A DNA stretch of 64,000 bases from Pleodorina starrii (lineage: Eukaryota > Chlorophyta > Chlorophyceae > Chlamydomonadales > Volvocaceae): the NCBI GenBank assembly GCA_030267565.1, contig BRXU01000048.1:62001-126000 (forward strand), in the 5' to 3' direction. Position 1 is the stretch's first letter. Each line of letters opens with the position of its first letter. The position numbers were made by a program, and so were the translations under genes. Below the pieces are notes generated by a model. That model saw only the letters and a list, made by a program, of their open reading frames with translations, was not told the DNA's origin and ran no database searches. Positions 1-10,335 of this stretch are shown piece after piece.

Positions 1-230
1 ACCCAGGCTTAGACCAGACGTCACAACGTAATCGGACGGATTCGAACTCGCGCGGCCTGGGTGCTGTCACCACCTAGGCTTAGACCAGACGTCACACCGT
101 AGACGGACGGATTCGAACATGTGCCGCTTGGTGGTGGGACCTGCAGCCTACCATCAACCTGCAGACAACCTCCCGCCTCCCACAGAGGGGAGAGGGGGAT
201 TCGAGCACGTGCGGGTTTCCAAACAAGGGG
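1..230. repeat. Tandem tRNA-B-box-like repeats
   Basis: Two tandem copies of about 73 bp (about 3-75 and 76-130 onward) share the stretch from AGGCTTAGACCAGACGTCAC through CGGACGGATTCGAAC. A third, weaker relative lies near 197-215. Read on the minus strand each carries GTTCGAATCC, which matches the internal B box and T-arm of tRNA genes. I cannot fold a full cloverleaf, so these look like tRNA-derived repeat remnants rather than working tRNA genes. Confidence 0.45.
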
Positions 231-284
231 TTGGTGTCGGCTTCCTTGAAGCCGGAAAAAGGGCGGGGCCCCGTTCAATCCGTA

Positions 285-550
285 CGGGTTAAGTTGAGTG
301 CTAGGGCGAAAGTGTGGACAGTCCTGCTGATATATAGCCAGAGCTTTATCCCCGAAATGCCTGCTTGCGGAGTCGTCAGCAAGGCCTGCCGGCGCCGCAC
401 GAATCACGTCATTCCGCCGGGTGCATGAGCGCATCGATCGAAATACGGCATCATTTCCAAAGCGAGCGGCGAGGGCGTCAAGTGTGAGAGTGTCCTAACA
501 GTCCTGCTGATAGGCAGCCAGAGCTTTATATCCGAAATGCCTGCGGCTTG
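285..550. repeat. Direct duplication of a ~75-bp segment
   Basis: The segment at about 290-367 recurs at about 465-545. The shared core is CAGTCCTGCTGATA followed by AGCCAGAGCTTTAT and CCGAAATGCCTGC. The copies are diverged, with small differences throughout. No gene is recognisable in 231-1350: small ORFs are present on both strands but none shows a family motif or splice logic. Confidence 0.5.
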
Positions 551-1356
551 AGCAATCCACCCCATGTTCAGCATCGCGCTCCGTCTCGGCACAGTGCAAC
601 TCTTCCCGCGAGCGCATTGGCTTAAGGAACATGACAGTAGACGTGGAGTGTATCATTCACATATCACGCAGGCTGAATTGCCAATAGAAGGACAGCGGAA
701 CTGTTTGCGAGGGTCGCGACGACGTGCAGTTGCCGACGAGAGTGCACAGGCTTCGCTACCGAAGTATCCGCCGTATGGTAGAGCAGGCTTGACAACATTA
801 ACATTAGGACAGGACTGTAGAAGCCCCCTAGGTTGCCGACTGGACTTGTCGGGCGGCCCGCAGAAGAGCGCCGCATCGTGCGTGCATTGGCGGCTTGGCG
901 TCCAACAACCAACAGTTTGCCCCTCATGGTTTGCTCCTTGCAACCTTTGTAATAGAAATGTGCTTCAAGTCGGTCGGACCGGCAAGCAGAGCTGCTGTGG
1001 TGTGGTCGCGGGAAGAATGTATGTTCGCAATGCAAACATAGTTGGTTGCTTGCCGAAACGAAGATTCTTTTCACGCCGTCATGTCAGAATTCCACTGTAA
1101 GGAACGATGAATCTTCTGGAAGTAATTATAGGCCGAGAGGTGTTGGTTTGACCTCGGCCTCGGTCCATGGAGACTGCCAAACTGGCTTTTACTCATACGA
1201 GGTTGGGTTCCAATAATAAATTTACCGTGCAATAAAGAATGTAATCTATTACTTATGCAGACTTTCCGTTGGCCGAAAGTCTGAACTTGTCCAATTACTT
1301 CCACTTCCGTCCACCGTCCCACGTCCCACGGGCACACGGACATGGGCAATCCTACA

Positions 1357-1397
1357 GGGCGGGGCCCCCCTGGGCGCTTCGCGCTGGGGCCCCGCCC
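1357..1397. repeat. GC-rich perfect inverted repeat
   Basis: The 12-base arms GGGCGGGGCCCC (1357-1368) and GGGGCCCCGCCC (1386-1397) are perfectly complementary and enclose a 17-base loop. It could be a MITE end pair, a snapback transcript or a terminator-like hairpin. No flanking gene assigns it a role. Confidence 0.6.
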
Positions 1398-1617
1398 AAA
1401 AACCAGCACATGTAACATACCACACGTTGTATCCACCTTTCAGAAAAGGCCCAATCGGAAGATTCCCAGCTAGTTGACACTTTGGATACTACCCAGCCTA
1501 CTACACCGTACGGTGCAGGTCAGTACCATCAAAATACCTAAGGCCTTCTCCCTACATCAAGAGGCCTTACCACCCTTGAAAACCCACTCCTAGGGAAAGC
1601 ATGGTCTAAGTATAGGA

Positions 1618-1690
1618 CGACCGAGCAAGGGGTCGAACCTTGGACCTGAACCTTAGGAAAGTTCCGCTCTATCCACTGAGCTACACGGCC
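1618..1690 (-). tRNA. trnR(CCU): tRNA-Arg (anticodon CCU)
   Basis: Read on the minus strand, a 73-base cloverleaf can be drawn: acceptor GGCCGTG against CTCGGTC, with a G-U pair and one T-T mismatch; D-arm GCTC/GAGC; anticodon stem GAACT/GGTTC around loop TTCCTAA; T-arm CAAGG-TTCGACC-CCTTG; discriminator G. The A-box (TAGCTCAGTGG) and B-box (GGTTCGACCCC) are good matches to RNA polymerase III internal promoters. The loop centre CCT decodes AGG. There is no intron and the CCA end is not encoded, as expected for a nuclear gene. The acceptor mismatch leaves open a pseudogene. Confidence 0.8.
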
Positions 1691-2267
1691 GAAGAAGGTG
1701 ACCTGAAAACAGGATTGCTGCTTAGCAACCAAGCACCCAAGCCTACAGACAGCAGGCATGTTCGTGCTGTCTGGCCTGGGGTTACACTTCTCTTTGTCAA
1801 GGTCGTTTCCGCTGCAACATGTGGCCAGCTGTCCCACCTCTACCGTAATCGGAATGATGACGGTGGGTGGGGACACAAATGGTGGGTGTGCAATCCAGCA
1901 GGAGGGAACCCCCTGAAGGCACTTCACACCTGGGGCTCCACCCCCAGAGAGACCAGATCTGAGACTTCTCCCCGGGTTCACTGGTTCCAGCCGTGTCGAT
2001 TCGTGTTGTCTGGTGCACGCACAGACACACGCATACCGGTATGTGACACAGCCAGTTGGTTGTGCATCGGTGCTGCCCTGCTTGCCTCCGGTGCAGTGCA
2101 CAGCCAGCTGGCCCGTTTTCTCTACTTTTCCGAAGTCTGGAATCCACCGTGCCAACGAAGACCTGGGGTTGTGGTGTTGGCAGCTGCAGTGGGTGTGATG
2201 TAACACCGCCCTGGGTGAAACTTAACATCAAGTCACGATATTGTGCAACGCCAGCTAGTACAACTTA
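1691..2267. other. No supported gene
   Basis: Overlapping ORFs exist on both strands but share no recognisable domain, and the same bases are open in several frames. Nothing beyond unique-looking intergenic DNA can be supported. Confidence 0.5.
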
Positions 2268-2268
2268 T

Positions 2269-2330
2269 GCAAATCCCTTTTAGGGATTTGCAAATCCCTT
2301 TTAGGGATTGCAAATCCCTTTAGGGATTTG
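2269..2330. repeat. Tandem palindromic repeat (AAATCCCTTTTAGGGATTTG)
   Basis: Three tandem copies of a ~20-base palindrome, each AAATCCCT-T(T)-AGGGATTT, lie head to tail with one or two base indels between copies. Each unit can form a hairpin and the whole can form a larger cruciform. It directly abuts the first tRNA-like module. Confidence 0.75.
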
Positions 2331-2560
2331 ATTGTCAGGGGCGGCCGTGCATTTTTCGGAGTCTGGAGGTATGGTCAATGTCTTTTCCGATTTTGGCATG
2401 TCATTTAAACTCTCGGTCGCAAGATTGAGTTCGATGGAATCCAGAGGTCGCCGGTTCGATTCCTGCTTTCTATGACCATATATTATGATTTTTTTACAGT
2501 CGGCTCCAGAGGTCGCCGGTTCAAATCCTGCACGACCTTTTTTCGATTTTGTGTTTTCGT
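2331..2560 (+). repeat. tRNA-like SINE module, diverged copy
   Basis: This copy shares with three later ones an entry motif (CGTGCATTTTTC), an A-box-like TTTTGGCATGTC, and two successive B-box/T-arm motifs (AGAGGTCGCCGGTTCGATTCC and a second with GGTTCAAATCC). It is clearly diverged from the array copies, so it is an older relative. An RNA polymerase III-derived SINE is the most economical reading. No reverse-transcription tail or target duplication was recognised. Confidence 0.5.
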
Positions 2561-3947
2561 TTTCATTTTTCGTATTTTTCGGGTTTTCGTTTCGTTTTCG
2601 TTTTCGTTCGCCTCTCCGCCCCGGTGGTACGAGTGGTGGCCGTTGCAACAGAGAAAGAGAACAGTAACAATCGATAGGCAATGGGCACACGGCAAGACAG
2701 GGCACACCTCGATGCCACATGCATGAGGGATACCCCGTGATGGCGAAATCGCACGGATGATGCCAGGTAAGAACATTCGGGAGTGGAGTGGGGTGAGGCA
2801 AGGCAAGGCGACGGCAAAACAGGGTGGGGCAGGGCGAGGTGGGGCAGCCAGGCAGGCAGGCGTGAAGCATGGTGCAGAGCGGCGTGGAGCATGGGGTGGA
2901 GCGGCACGGAGCATGCGGTGAGGTGGGCCGGGGGGAAGCATGGGGCGAAGCAGACCGGAGCGGAGCATCGGGTGGAGCGGCGCGGAGCATGAGCCTGCCT
3001 GCCTGCCTGCCTGCCTGGCTGCCTGGCTGACTGCCTAACTGGCTGCCTGCCTGACTCGCTGCCTACCTGGCTGGTTGCGTGCCTGGCTGGCTGGCTAGCT
3101 GGCTGGGGAGGATATATGATAAGTAGAGCATGGGTGGATACAAGGGATGTAGGCGGCAAAGCGGTGATCATGGCGAGATCACAGGGGTGATGCCGGGCAA
3201 GAAGTACCAGTGAGGTACACAGCATGGGAGTACGACACGATAGCATTCGGGCAAGAGCACAGTAGGGGCAAGCAGGGACAGGCAGGGATGTGGGGGAGGC
3301 ATGGGGCCCGGAGGTGACAGAATAAGCGGGGACAAAGGCAAGGGGGGATGTGAGGGAGGAGATGGACATGGATGCGGAGATCAGCCGTTGGGGCAAGGTA
3401 TATCGGGGCGAAGTAGAAGGCGTGTGGGTAGCCATCGAGAGGGATACAGGCCGTGGAGGATGCGGCAGGAGAAGACGGTGCAAATGCCGGGATTATTGAG
3501 GGTGAACAGGTCATCAACAAAGCGGCGGTTGAAGTGAAAGCGGGTGAAGTGATAACGGTGGGCAGGACAGGCATGGCAGCGGAGCTGAGTGAAGCATAGG
3601 GTGGGGCTACAGAACAAGGAGTGCAGCGGGCGAGGGAGAGCAGGGGGAGCAGGGGCGGAGCATGGACTGCAGGGGGCGCAGCTTGGGGTGAGGCGGGCCA
3701 GGGCGGATCATTGGGCGGGGCACGGCAGACCGGAGCATGGGACGGGGCGGGGTGGAGCAGAGCACGGGGCAGGGCGGCGCGGAACATAGGGTGGGGCAGA
3801 GTTGAGCGGAGCATGGGACAGGGCGGGACAAAGCATGACCGTGAAGCATGAGGCCAGGCGGAGCGGGGCGGCATTGGGGGGCCCCCGGAGGGTTTGGGTT
3901 GGCATTAGGGGGGCCCCGGGGGGCTTGGGGTGGCATTGGGGGGCCCT
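2561..3947. other. Low-complexity G-rich region, no supported gene
   Basis: The plus strand is purine- and G-rich, built from degenerate GGAGCATGGGG-type units with a (CTGCCTGGCTGA)n-like stretch at about 2995-3110. The long ORFs here (for example 2563-3483 on the minus strand) are Pro/His/Cys-rich translations of the repeats and are open in several frames. I see no splice-consistent exon or domain. Confidence 0.6.
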
Positions 3948-4046
3948 GGTTGCGGTTGCGGTTGCGGTAGCGGTAGCGGTAGCGCTTGCGGTTGCGGTTG
4001 CGGTTGTGGTTGTGGTTGCGGTTGTGGTTGTGGTTGCGGTTGCGGG
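3948..4046 (+). repeat. (GGTTGC)n hexamer tract, mixed
   Basis: An imperfect hexamer run mixes GGTTGC, GGTAGC and GGTTGT units. It is the first, most degenerate tract of this kind in the array and sits immediately before the tRNA-like junction sequence. Confidence 0.8.
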
Positions 4047-4080
4047 GTGCAGCATGGACCCGGGCGGGGCGCGATGTGGG

Positions 4081-4440
4081 GCACACGCAAGCGCCGCGAA
4101 AGGGATTTGCTAAGCGAGCCCAAAGGGCGAGCCAAAGGCCAGTTGATTGTCAGGGCCACTCGTGCATTTTTCACACTTCGTCGCTATGAACAATTGGTTC
4201 TCCGATTTTGGCATGTCGGTAAAACGCTCGGTTGGTAGGTCGGCGATGAAGGAATCCAGAGGTCGTCGGTTCGAATCTCGGTCGGACACATTATATTTTT
4301 AACCAGAGTTCGCCGGTTCAAATCCTGCGCGACCCTCTTTTTAATTAAAATTTGTTTTTCAAAAGACCAGGAGCCTGTTACTGCTTTGTTAGTAGCAGCC
4401 CCATGCTCCGCGCCCACCGTGCGAGCAGATTCCATACCAA
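4081..4440 (+). repeat. tRNA-like SINE module, array copy 1
   Basis: The module runs from the junction GCCGCGAAAGGGATTTGC through CGTGCATTTTTC, an A-box-like TTTTGGCATGTCGG, and B-box motif GGTTCGAATC, then a second arm GGTTCAAATCC, an AT-rich AATTAAAATTTG tail and CCATGCTCCGCGCCC. The two T-arm-like motifs are about 55 bases apart. Almost the same sequence recurs at 7238 and 9321. Confidence 0.6.
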
Positions 4441-4997
4441 CTGCTATTCAACTTCCTGCGGGACAGCGCTGCAGCGAAATGTGAGCAATACAACTGCCTG
4501 GCTGCCTGGCTGACTGGCTGACTGGCTGACTGGCTGCCATGATATCTCCTGGGGACGTGTTTAGCCGGGAAAATCCCCTCCTAGACAGATCCTGACAGAT
4601 ACCCCGGGCTGGGTGTGTTGGGAGGCATGCGGCCCGGGGGTGACAGAAGAAGTGGGGGCAACGGCAAGGGGGGATGTGGGGGAGGAGATGATGATGGATG
4701 CGGGGGTCAGCAGTTGATCCCCCAGCATCCGTGGAGGCCAGGGTGCGTGCTGCATGGAGCGGCGGGCAAAGTAGAAGGCGTATGGGTAGCCAGCGAGAGG
4801 AATAGTGGCCGTGGAGGGTGCCACGATGTTGCACGCAGGAGAGAGGAGGGGCAGGCAGGCAGGGGCAGGGTTGGGGGGTGACAGAACAAGCAGGGGCAAG
4901 GGCAAGGGGGGATGTGGAGCAGGACATGGAGATGGATGCGGGGGCATCGACAGAGAAAGTTGTGGGGCGGGGGAAGAGGAAGGGGGATGCAGACCGG

Positions 4998-5165
4998 CCC
5001 CTAGCCCCTAGCCCCTAGCCCCTAGCCCCTAGCCCCTAGCCCCTAGCCCCTAGCCCCTAGCCCCTAGCCCCTAGCCCCTAGCCCCTAGCCCCTAGCCCCT
5101 AGCCCCTAGCCCCTAGCCCCTAGCCCCTAGCCCCTAGCCCCTAGCCCCTAGCCCCTAGCCCCTAG
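4998..5165. repeat. (CCCCTAG)24 telomere-like heptamer tract
   Basis: The tract is 168 bases, exactly 24 units of CCCCTAG (complement CTAGGGG). In the circular form CCCTAGC it differs at two positions from CCCTAAA, the complement of the TTTAGGG telomere repeat of plants and many green algae. Confidence 0.9.
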
Positions 5166-5845
5166 CACAACGCAGGCAGGGCAGGGGGGGGGGGGCAGGG
5201 CGGGGGCAAGTCAGGGGCAGGGGTGGGGTGGGTGTATTGGGAGGCATGCGGCCTGGGACTGACAGAACAAGGGGGGATGTGGGGGAGGAGATGGAGATGG
5301 ATGGGGGGGTCAGCCGTTGATCCCCCAGCATCCGTGGAGGTCAGGGTGCAGGGAGCAGGGGCAGGCAGGGCAAGGGGTAGGGGGGTAATAAGAATGGCTC
5401 GGGGTGAGGGGAACACAACGCAGGCAGGGCAGGGGGGGGGCAGGGCGGGGGCAAGTCAGGGACAGGGGTGGGGTGGGTGTATTGGGAGGCATGCGGCCTG
5501 GGGATGACAGAACTAGGGGGGATGTGGGGGAGGAGATGATGATGGATGCGGGGGTCAGCAGTTGATCCCCCAGCATCCGTGGAGGCCAGGGTGCGTGCTG
5601 CATGGAGCGGCGGGCAAAGTAGAAGGCGTATGGGTAGCCAGCGAGAGGAATAGTGGCCGTGGAGGGTGCCACGATGTTGCACGCAGGAGAGAGGAGGGGC
5701 AGGCAGGCAGGGGCAGGGTTGGGGGGTGACAGAACAAGCAGGGGCAAGGGCAAGGGGGGATGTGGAGCAGGACATGGAGATGGATGCGGGGGCATCGACA
5801 GAGAAAGTTGTGGGGCGGGGGAAGAGGAAGGGGGATGCAGACCGG

Positions 5846-5950
5846 CCCCTAGCCCCTAGCCCCTAGCCCCTAGCCCCTAGCCCCTAGCCCCTAGCCCCTA
5901 GCCCCTAGCCCCTAGCCCCTAGCCCCTAGCCCCTAGCCCCTAGCCCCTAG
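5846..5950. repeat. (CCCCTAG)15 heptamer tract
   Basis: The tract is 105 bases, 15 perfect units, in the internally duplicated sub-block. Left flank GATGCAGACCGG and right flank CACAACGCAGGCAG are the same as at the other tracts. Confidence 0.9.
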
Positions 5951-7013
5951 CACAACGCAGGCAGGGCAGGGGGGGGGGGCAGGGCGGGGGCAAGTCAGGG
6001 GCAGGGGTGGGGTGGGTGTATTGGGAGGCATGCGGCCTGGGACTGACAGACCACGGGGGGATGTGGGGGAGGAGATGGAGATGGATGGGGGGGTCAGCCG
6101 TTGATCCCCCAGCATCCGTGGAGGTCAGGGTGCAGGGAGCAGGGGCAGGCAGGGCAAGGGGTAGGGGGGTAATAAGAATGGCTCGGGGTGAGGGGAACAC
6201 AACGCAGGCAGGGCAGGGGGGGGGCAGGGCGGGGGCAAGTCAGGGACAGGGGTGGGGTGGGTGTATTGGGAGGCATGCGGCCTGGGGATGACAGAACTAG
6301 GGGGGATGTGGGGGAGGATATGGAGATGGATGTGGGGGTCAGCCGTTCATCCCCCAGCATCCGTGGAGGTCAGGGTGCGTGCTGCGTGGAGCGGCGGGCG
6401 AAGTAGAAGGTGTATGGGTAGCCAGCGAGAGGAATAGTGGCCGTGGAGGGTGCCACAACGTTGCACGCAGGAGAGAGCAGGGGCAGGCAGGCAGGGGCAG
6501 GCAGGGGCAGGGGCAGGGCGACCCCGCGATGGCGACCTCGCAGGGCCTGGAGTAGGGAAACCAGACGGGGAAATTTGTGGGGCGAGGGAGGAGGACGGGC
6601 GAGAGGGGAGGGGAACATCACAGAGAGGGGACAAGGACGGCAGGATGGGAGGGGGGAGAAAACGGGAACGACGGCAGGATGGGAGGCGATGCGACGTTGC
6701 TTCTCGAATGTGGCATAGGGCAGGGTGTGTCGGGAGGGGGGGAAGGAAAAACGAGCGGTCGGGAGGGTGGGGAAATTTGTGGGGCGGGGGAGGAGGAAGG
6801 GGGCGGAGCATGGGCTGAGGTGGGTCGGGGTGGAGCATGGGGCGGGGTGGGTCGGGGTGGAGCATGCGGCGAAGTGGGGCGGCATGGAGCGAGGTGGGCC
6901 GGGGTGGAGCATGGGGCCAGGTGCTGCAGCGCGGAGCATGGGCCAAGATGAAGCGGTGCGGAGCATGAAGTGGAGCGGAGCATGGGGTGGATCGGCATGG
7001 GGCATGAGGCGGG

Positions 7014-7226
7014 TGCGGTTGCGGTTGTGGTTGCGGTTGCGGTTGCGGTTGCGGTTGCGGTTGCGGTTGCGGTTGCGGTTGCGGTTGCGGTTGCGGTTGC
7101 GGTTGCGGTTGCGGTTGCGGTTGCGGTTGCGGTTGCGGTTGCGGTTGCGGTTGCGGTTGCTGTTGCGGTTGCGGTTGCGGTTGCGGTTGCGGTTGCGGTT
7201 GCGGTTGCGGTTGCGGTTGCGGTGGC
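7014..7226 (+). repeat. (GGTTGC)n hexamer tract
   Basis: A run of about 35 near-perfect GGTTGC units with one GTTGCT interruption near 7158. Translation gives VAVAVA, RLRLRL or the complementary RNRNRN and ATATAT, which explains the long spurious ORFs over it. Confidence 0.9.
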
Positions 7227-7237
7227 GGTTGCAGTTG

Positions 7238-7580
7238 CGCCGCGAAAGGGATTTGCTAAGCGAGCCCAAAGGGCGAGCCGAAGGCCAGTGATTGTCAGGG
7301 CCACTCGTGCATTTTTCACACTTCGTCGGTATATACAATTGGTTCTCCGATTTTGGCATGTTGGTAAAACGCTCGGTTGGTAGGTCGGCGATGAAGGAAT
7401 CCAGAGGTCGTCGGTTCGAATCTCGGTCGGACACATTATATTTTTAACCAGAGTTCGCCGGTTCAAATCCTGCGCGACCCTCTTTTTAATTAAAATTTGT
7501 TTTTCAAAAGACCAGGAGCCTGTTACTGCTTTGTTAGTAGCAGCCCCATGCTCCGCGCCCACCGTGCGAGCAGATTCCAT
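7238..7580 (+). repeat. tRNA-like SINE module, array copy 2
   Basis: Nearly identical to the 4081 copy apart from a few substitutions (for example TCGGTATATACAA in place of TCGCTATGAACAA). It carries the same A-box-like motif, both B-box motifs and the AT-rich tail. Confidence 0.6.
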
Positions 7581-8142
7581 ACCAACTGCTATTCAACTTC
7601 CTGCGGGACAGCGCTGCAGCGAAATGTGAGCAATACAACTGCCTGGCTGCCTGGCTGACTGGCTGACTGGCTGACTGGCTGCCATGATATCTCCTGGGGA
7701 CGTGTTTAGCCGGGAAAATCCCCTCCTAGACAGATCCTGACAGATACCCTGGGCTGGGTGTGTTGGAAGGCATGCGGCCCGGGGGTGACAGAAGAAGTGG
7801 GGGCAACGGCAAGGGGGGATGTGGGGGAGGAGATGGAGATGGATGTGGGGGTCAGCCGTTCATCCCCCAGCATCCGTGGAGGTCAGGGTGCGTGCTGCGT
7901 GGAGCGGCGGGCAAAGTAGAAGGTGTATGGGTAGCCAGCGAGAGGAATAGTGGCCGTGGAGGGTGCCACGATGTTGCACGCAGGAGAGAGGAGGGGCAGG
8001 CAGGCAGGGGCAGGGTTGGGGGGTGACAGAACAAGCAGGGGCAAGGGCAAGGGGGGATGTGGAGCAGGACATGGAGATGGATGCGGGGGCATCGACAGAG
8101 AAAGTTGTGGGGCGGGGGAAGAGGAAGGGGGATGCAGACCGG

Positions 8143-8429
8143 CCCCTAGCCCCTAGCCCCTAGCCCCTAGCCCCTAGCCCCTAGCCCCTAGCCCCTAGCC
8201 CCTAGCCCCTAGCCCCTAGCCCCTAGCCCCTAGCCCCTAGCCCCTAGCCCCTAGCCCCTAGCCCCTAGCCCCTAGCCCCTAGCCCCTAGCCCCTAGCCCC
8301 TAGCCCCTAGCCCCTAGCCCCTAGCCCCTAGCCCCTAGCCCCTAGCCCCTATCCCCAAGCCCCAAGCCCCTAGCCCCTAGCCCCTAGCCCCTAGCCCCTA
8401 GCCCCTAGCCCCTAGCCCCTAGCCCCTAG
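8143..8429. repeat. (CCCCTAG)41 heptamer tract with variants
   Basis: The tract is 287 bases, 41 heptamers, the longest of four. Near 8347-8370 units change to CCCCTAT and CCCCAAG before the canonical unit resumes, giving an internal marker of tract history. Confidence 0.9.
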
Positions 8430-9196
8430 CACAACGCAGGCAGAGCAGGGGGGGGGCAGGGCGGGGGCAAGTCAGGGACAGGGGTGGGGTGGGTGTATTG
8501 GGAGGCATGCGGCCTGGGGATGACAGAACTAGGGGGGATGTGGGGGAGGAGATGGAGATGGATGTGGGGGTCAGCCGTTCATCCCCCAGCATCCGTGGAG
8601 GTCAGGGTGCGTGCTGCGTGGAGCGGCGGGCGAAGTAGAAGGTGTATGGGTAGCCAGCGAGAGGAATAGTGGCCGTGGAGGGTGCCACAACGTTGCACGC
8701 AGGAGAGAGCAGGGGCAGGCAGGCAGGGGCAGGCAGGGGCAGGGGCAGGGCGACCCCGCGATGGCGACCTCGCAGGGCCTGGAGTAGGGAAACCAGACGG
8801 GGAAATTTGTGGGGCGAGGGAGGAGGACGGGCGAGAGGGGAGGGGAACATCACAGAGAGTGGACAAGGACGGCAGGATGGGAGGGGGGAGAAAAAGGGAA
8901 CGACGGCAGGATGGGAGGCGATGCGACGTTGCTTCTCGAATGTGGCATAGGGCAGGGTGTGTCGGGAGGGGGGGAAGGAAAAACGAGCGGTCGGGAGGGT
9001 GGGGAAATTTGTGGGGCGGGGGAGGAGGAAGGGGGCGGAGCATGGGCTGAGGTGGGTCGGGGTGGAACATGGGGCGGGGTGGGTCGGGGTGGAGCATGCG
9101 GCGAAGTGGGGCGGCATGGAGCGAGGTGGAGATGAAGCGGTGCGGAGCATGAAGTGGAGCGGAGCATGGGGTGGATCGGCATGGGGCATGAGGCGG

Positions 9197-9320
9197 GTGC
9201 GGTTGCGGTTGTGGTTGCGGTTGCGGTTGCGGTTGCGGTTGCGGTTGCGGTTGCGGTTGCGGTTTTGGTTTCGGTTGCGGTTTTGGTTTCGGTTGCGGTT
9301 GCAGTTGCGGTTGCGGTTGC
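9197..9320 (+). repeat. (GGTTGC)n hexamer tract with GGTTTT variants
   Basis: This is the shortest of the three long hexamer tracts. It contains two GGTTTTGGTTTC interruptions near 9265-9292, so it is distinguishable from the other copies. Confidence 0.85.
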
Positions 9321-9665
9321 GCCGCGAAAGGGATTTGCTAAGCGAGCCCAAAGGGCGAGCCGAAGGCCAGTGATTGTCAGGGCCACTCGTGCATTTTTCA
9401 CACTTCGTCGGTATGGACAATTGGTTCTCCGATTTTGGCATGTCGGTAAAACGCTCGGTTGGTAGGTCGGCGATGAAGGAATCCAGAGGTCGTCGGTTCG
9501 AATCTCGGTCGGACACATTATATTTTTAACCAGAGTTCGCCGGTTCAAATCCTGCGCGACCCTCTTTTTAATTAAAATTTGTTTTTCAAAAGACCAGGAG
9601 CCTGTTACTGCTTTGTTAGTAGCAGCCCCATGCTCCGCGCCCACCGTGCGAGCAGATTCCATACC
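9321..9665 (+). repeat. tRNA-like SINE module, array copy 3
   Basis: Third near-identical copy, with the same two B-box motifs and tail, followed by the same CTGGCTGACTGG-rich stretch as the others. Confidence 0.6.
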
Positions 9666-10216
9666 AACTGCTATTCAACTTCCTGCGGGACAGCGCTGCA
9701 GCGAAATGTGAGCAATACAACTGCCTGGCTGCCTGGCTGACTGGCTGACTGGCTGCCATGATATCTCCTGGGGACGTGTTTAGCCGGGAAAATCCCCTCC
9801 TAGACAGATCCTGACAGATACCCCGGGCTGGGTGTGTTGGGAGGCATGCGGCCCGGGGGTGACAGAAGAAGTGGGGGCAACGGCAAGGGGGGATGTGGGG
9901 GAGGAGATGATGATGGATGCGGGGGTCAGCAGTTGATCCCCCAGCATCCGTGGAGGCCAGGGTGCGTGCTGCATGGAGCGGCGGGCAAAGTAGAAGGCGT
10001 ATGGGTAGCCAGCAAGAGGAATAGTGGCCGTGGAGGGTGCCACGATGTTGCACGCAGGAGAGAGGAGGGGCAGGCAGGCAGGGGCAGGGTTGGGGGGTGA
10101 CAGAACAAGCAGGGGCAAGGGCAAGGGGGGATGTGGAGCAGGACATGGAGATGGATGCGGGGGCATCGACAGAGAAAGTTGTGGGGCGGGGGAAGAGGAA
10201 GGGGGATGCAGACCGG

Positions 10217-10335
10217 CCCCTAGCCCCTAGCCCCTAGCCCCTAGCCCCTAGCCCCTAGCCCCTAGCCCCTAGCCCCTAGCCCCTAGCCCCTAGCCCCTAG
10301 CCCCTAGCCCCTAGCCCCTAGCCCCTAGCCCCTAG
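10217..10335. repeat. (CCCCTAG)17 heptamer tract
   Basis: The tract is 119 bases, 17 perfect heptamers, with the flanks common to the other three tracts. Confidence 0.9.

Noticed and set aside
2445..2545. Functional tRNA genes at the GGTTCGATTCC motifs
   Set aside because: No acceptor or anticodon stem of acceptable quality could be drawn; repeated pairs of T-arm motifs point to SINE-like modules.
6370..7580. Long minus-strand ORFs (over 300 codons) with RNRNRN or ATATAT runs
   Set aside because: They are translations of the (GGTTGC)n tract and its repeated flanks, recur in every block, and are open in several frames at once.
4998..8429. CRISPR-like look of regularly spaced short repeats
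   Set aside because: Units are contiguous heptamers with no spacers, in a eukaryotic repeat array with no cas genes.
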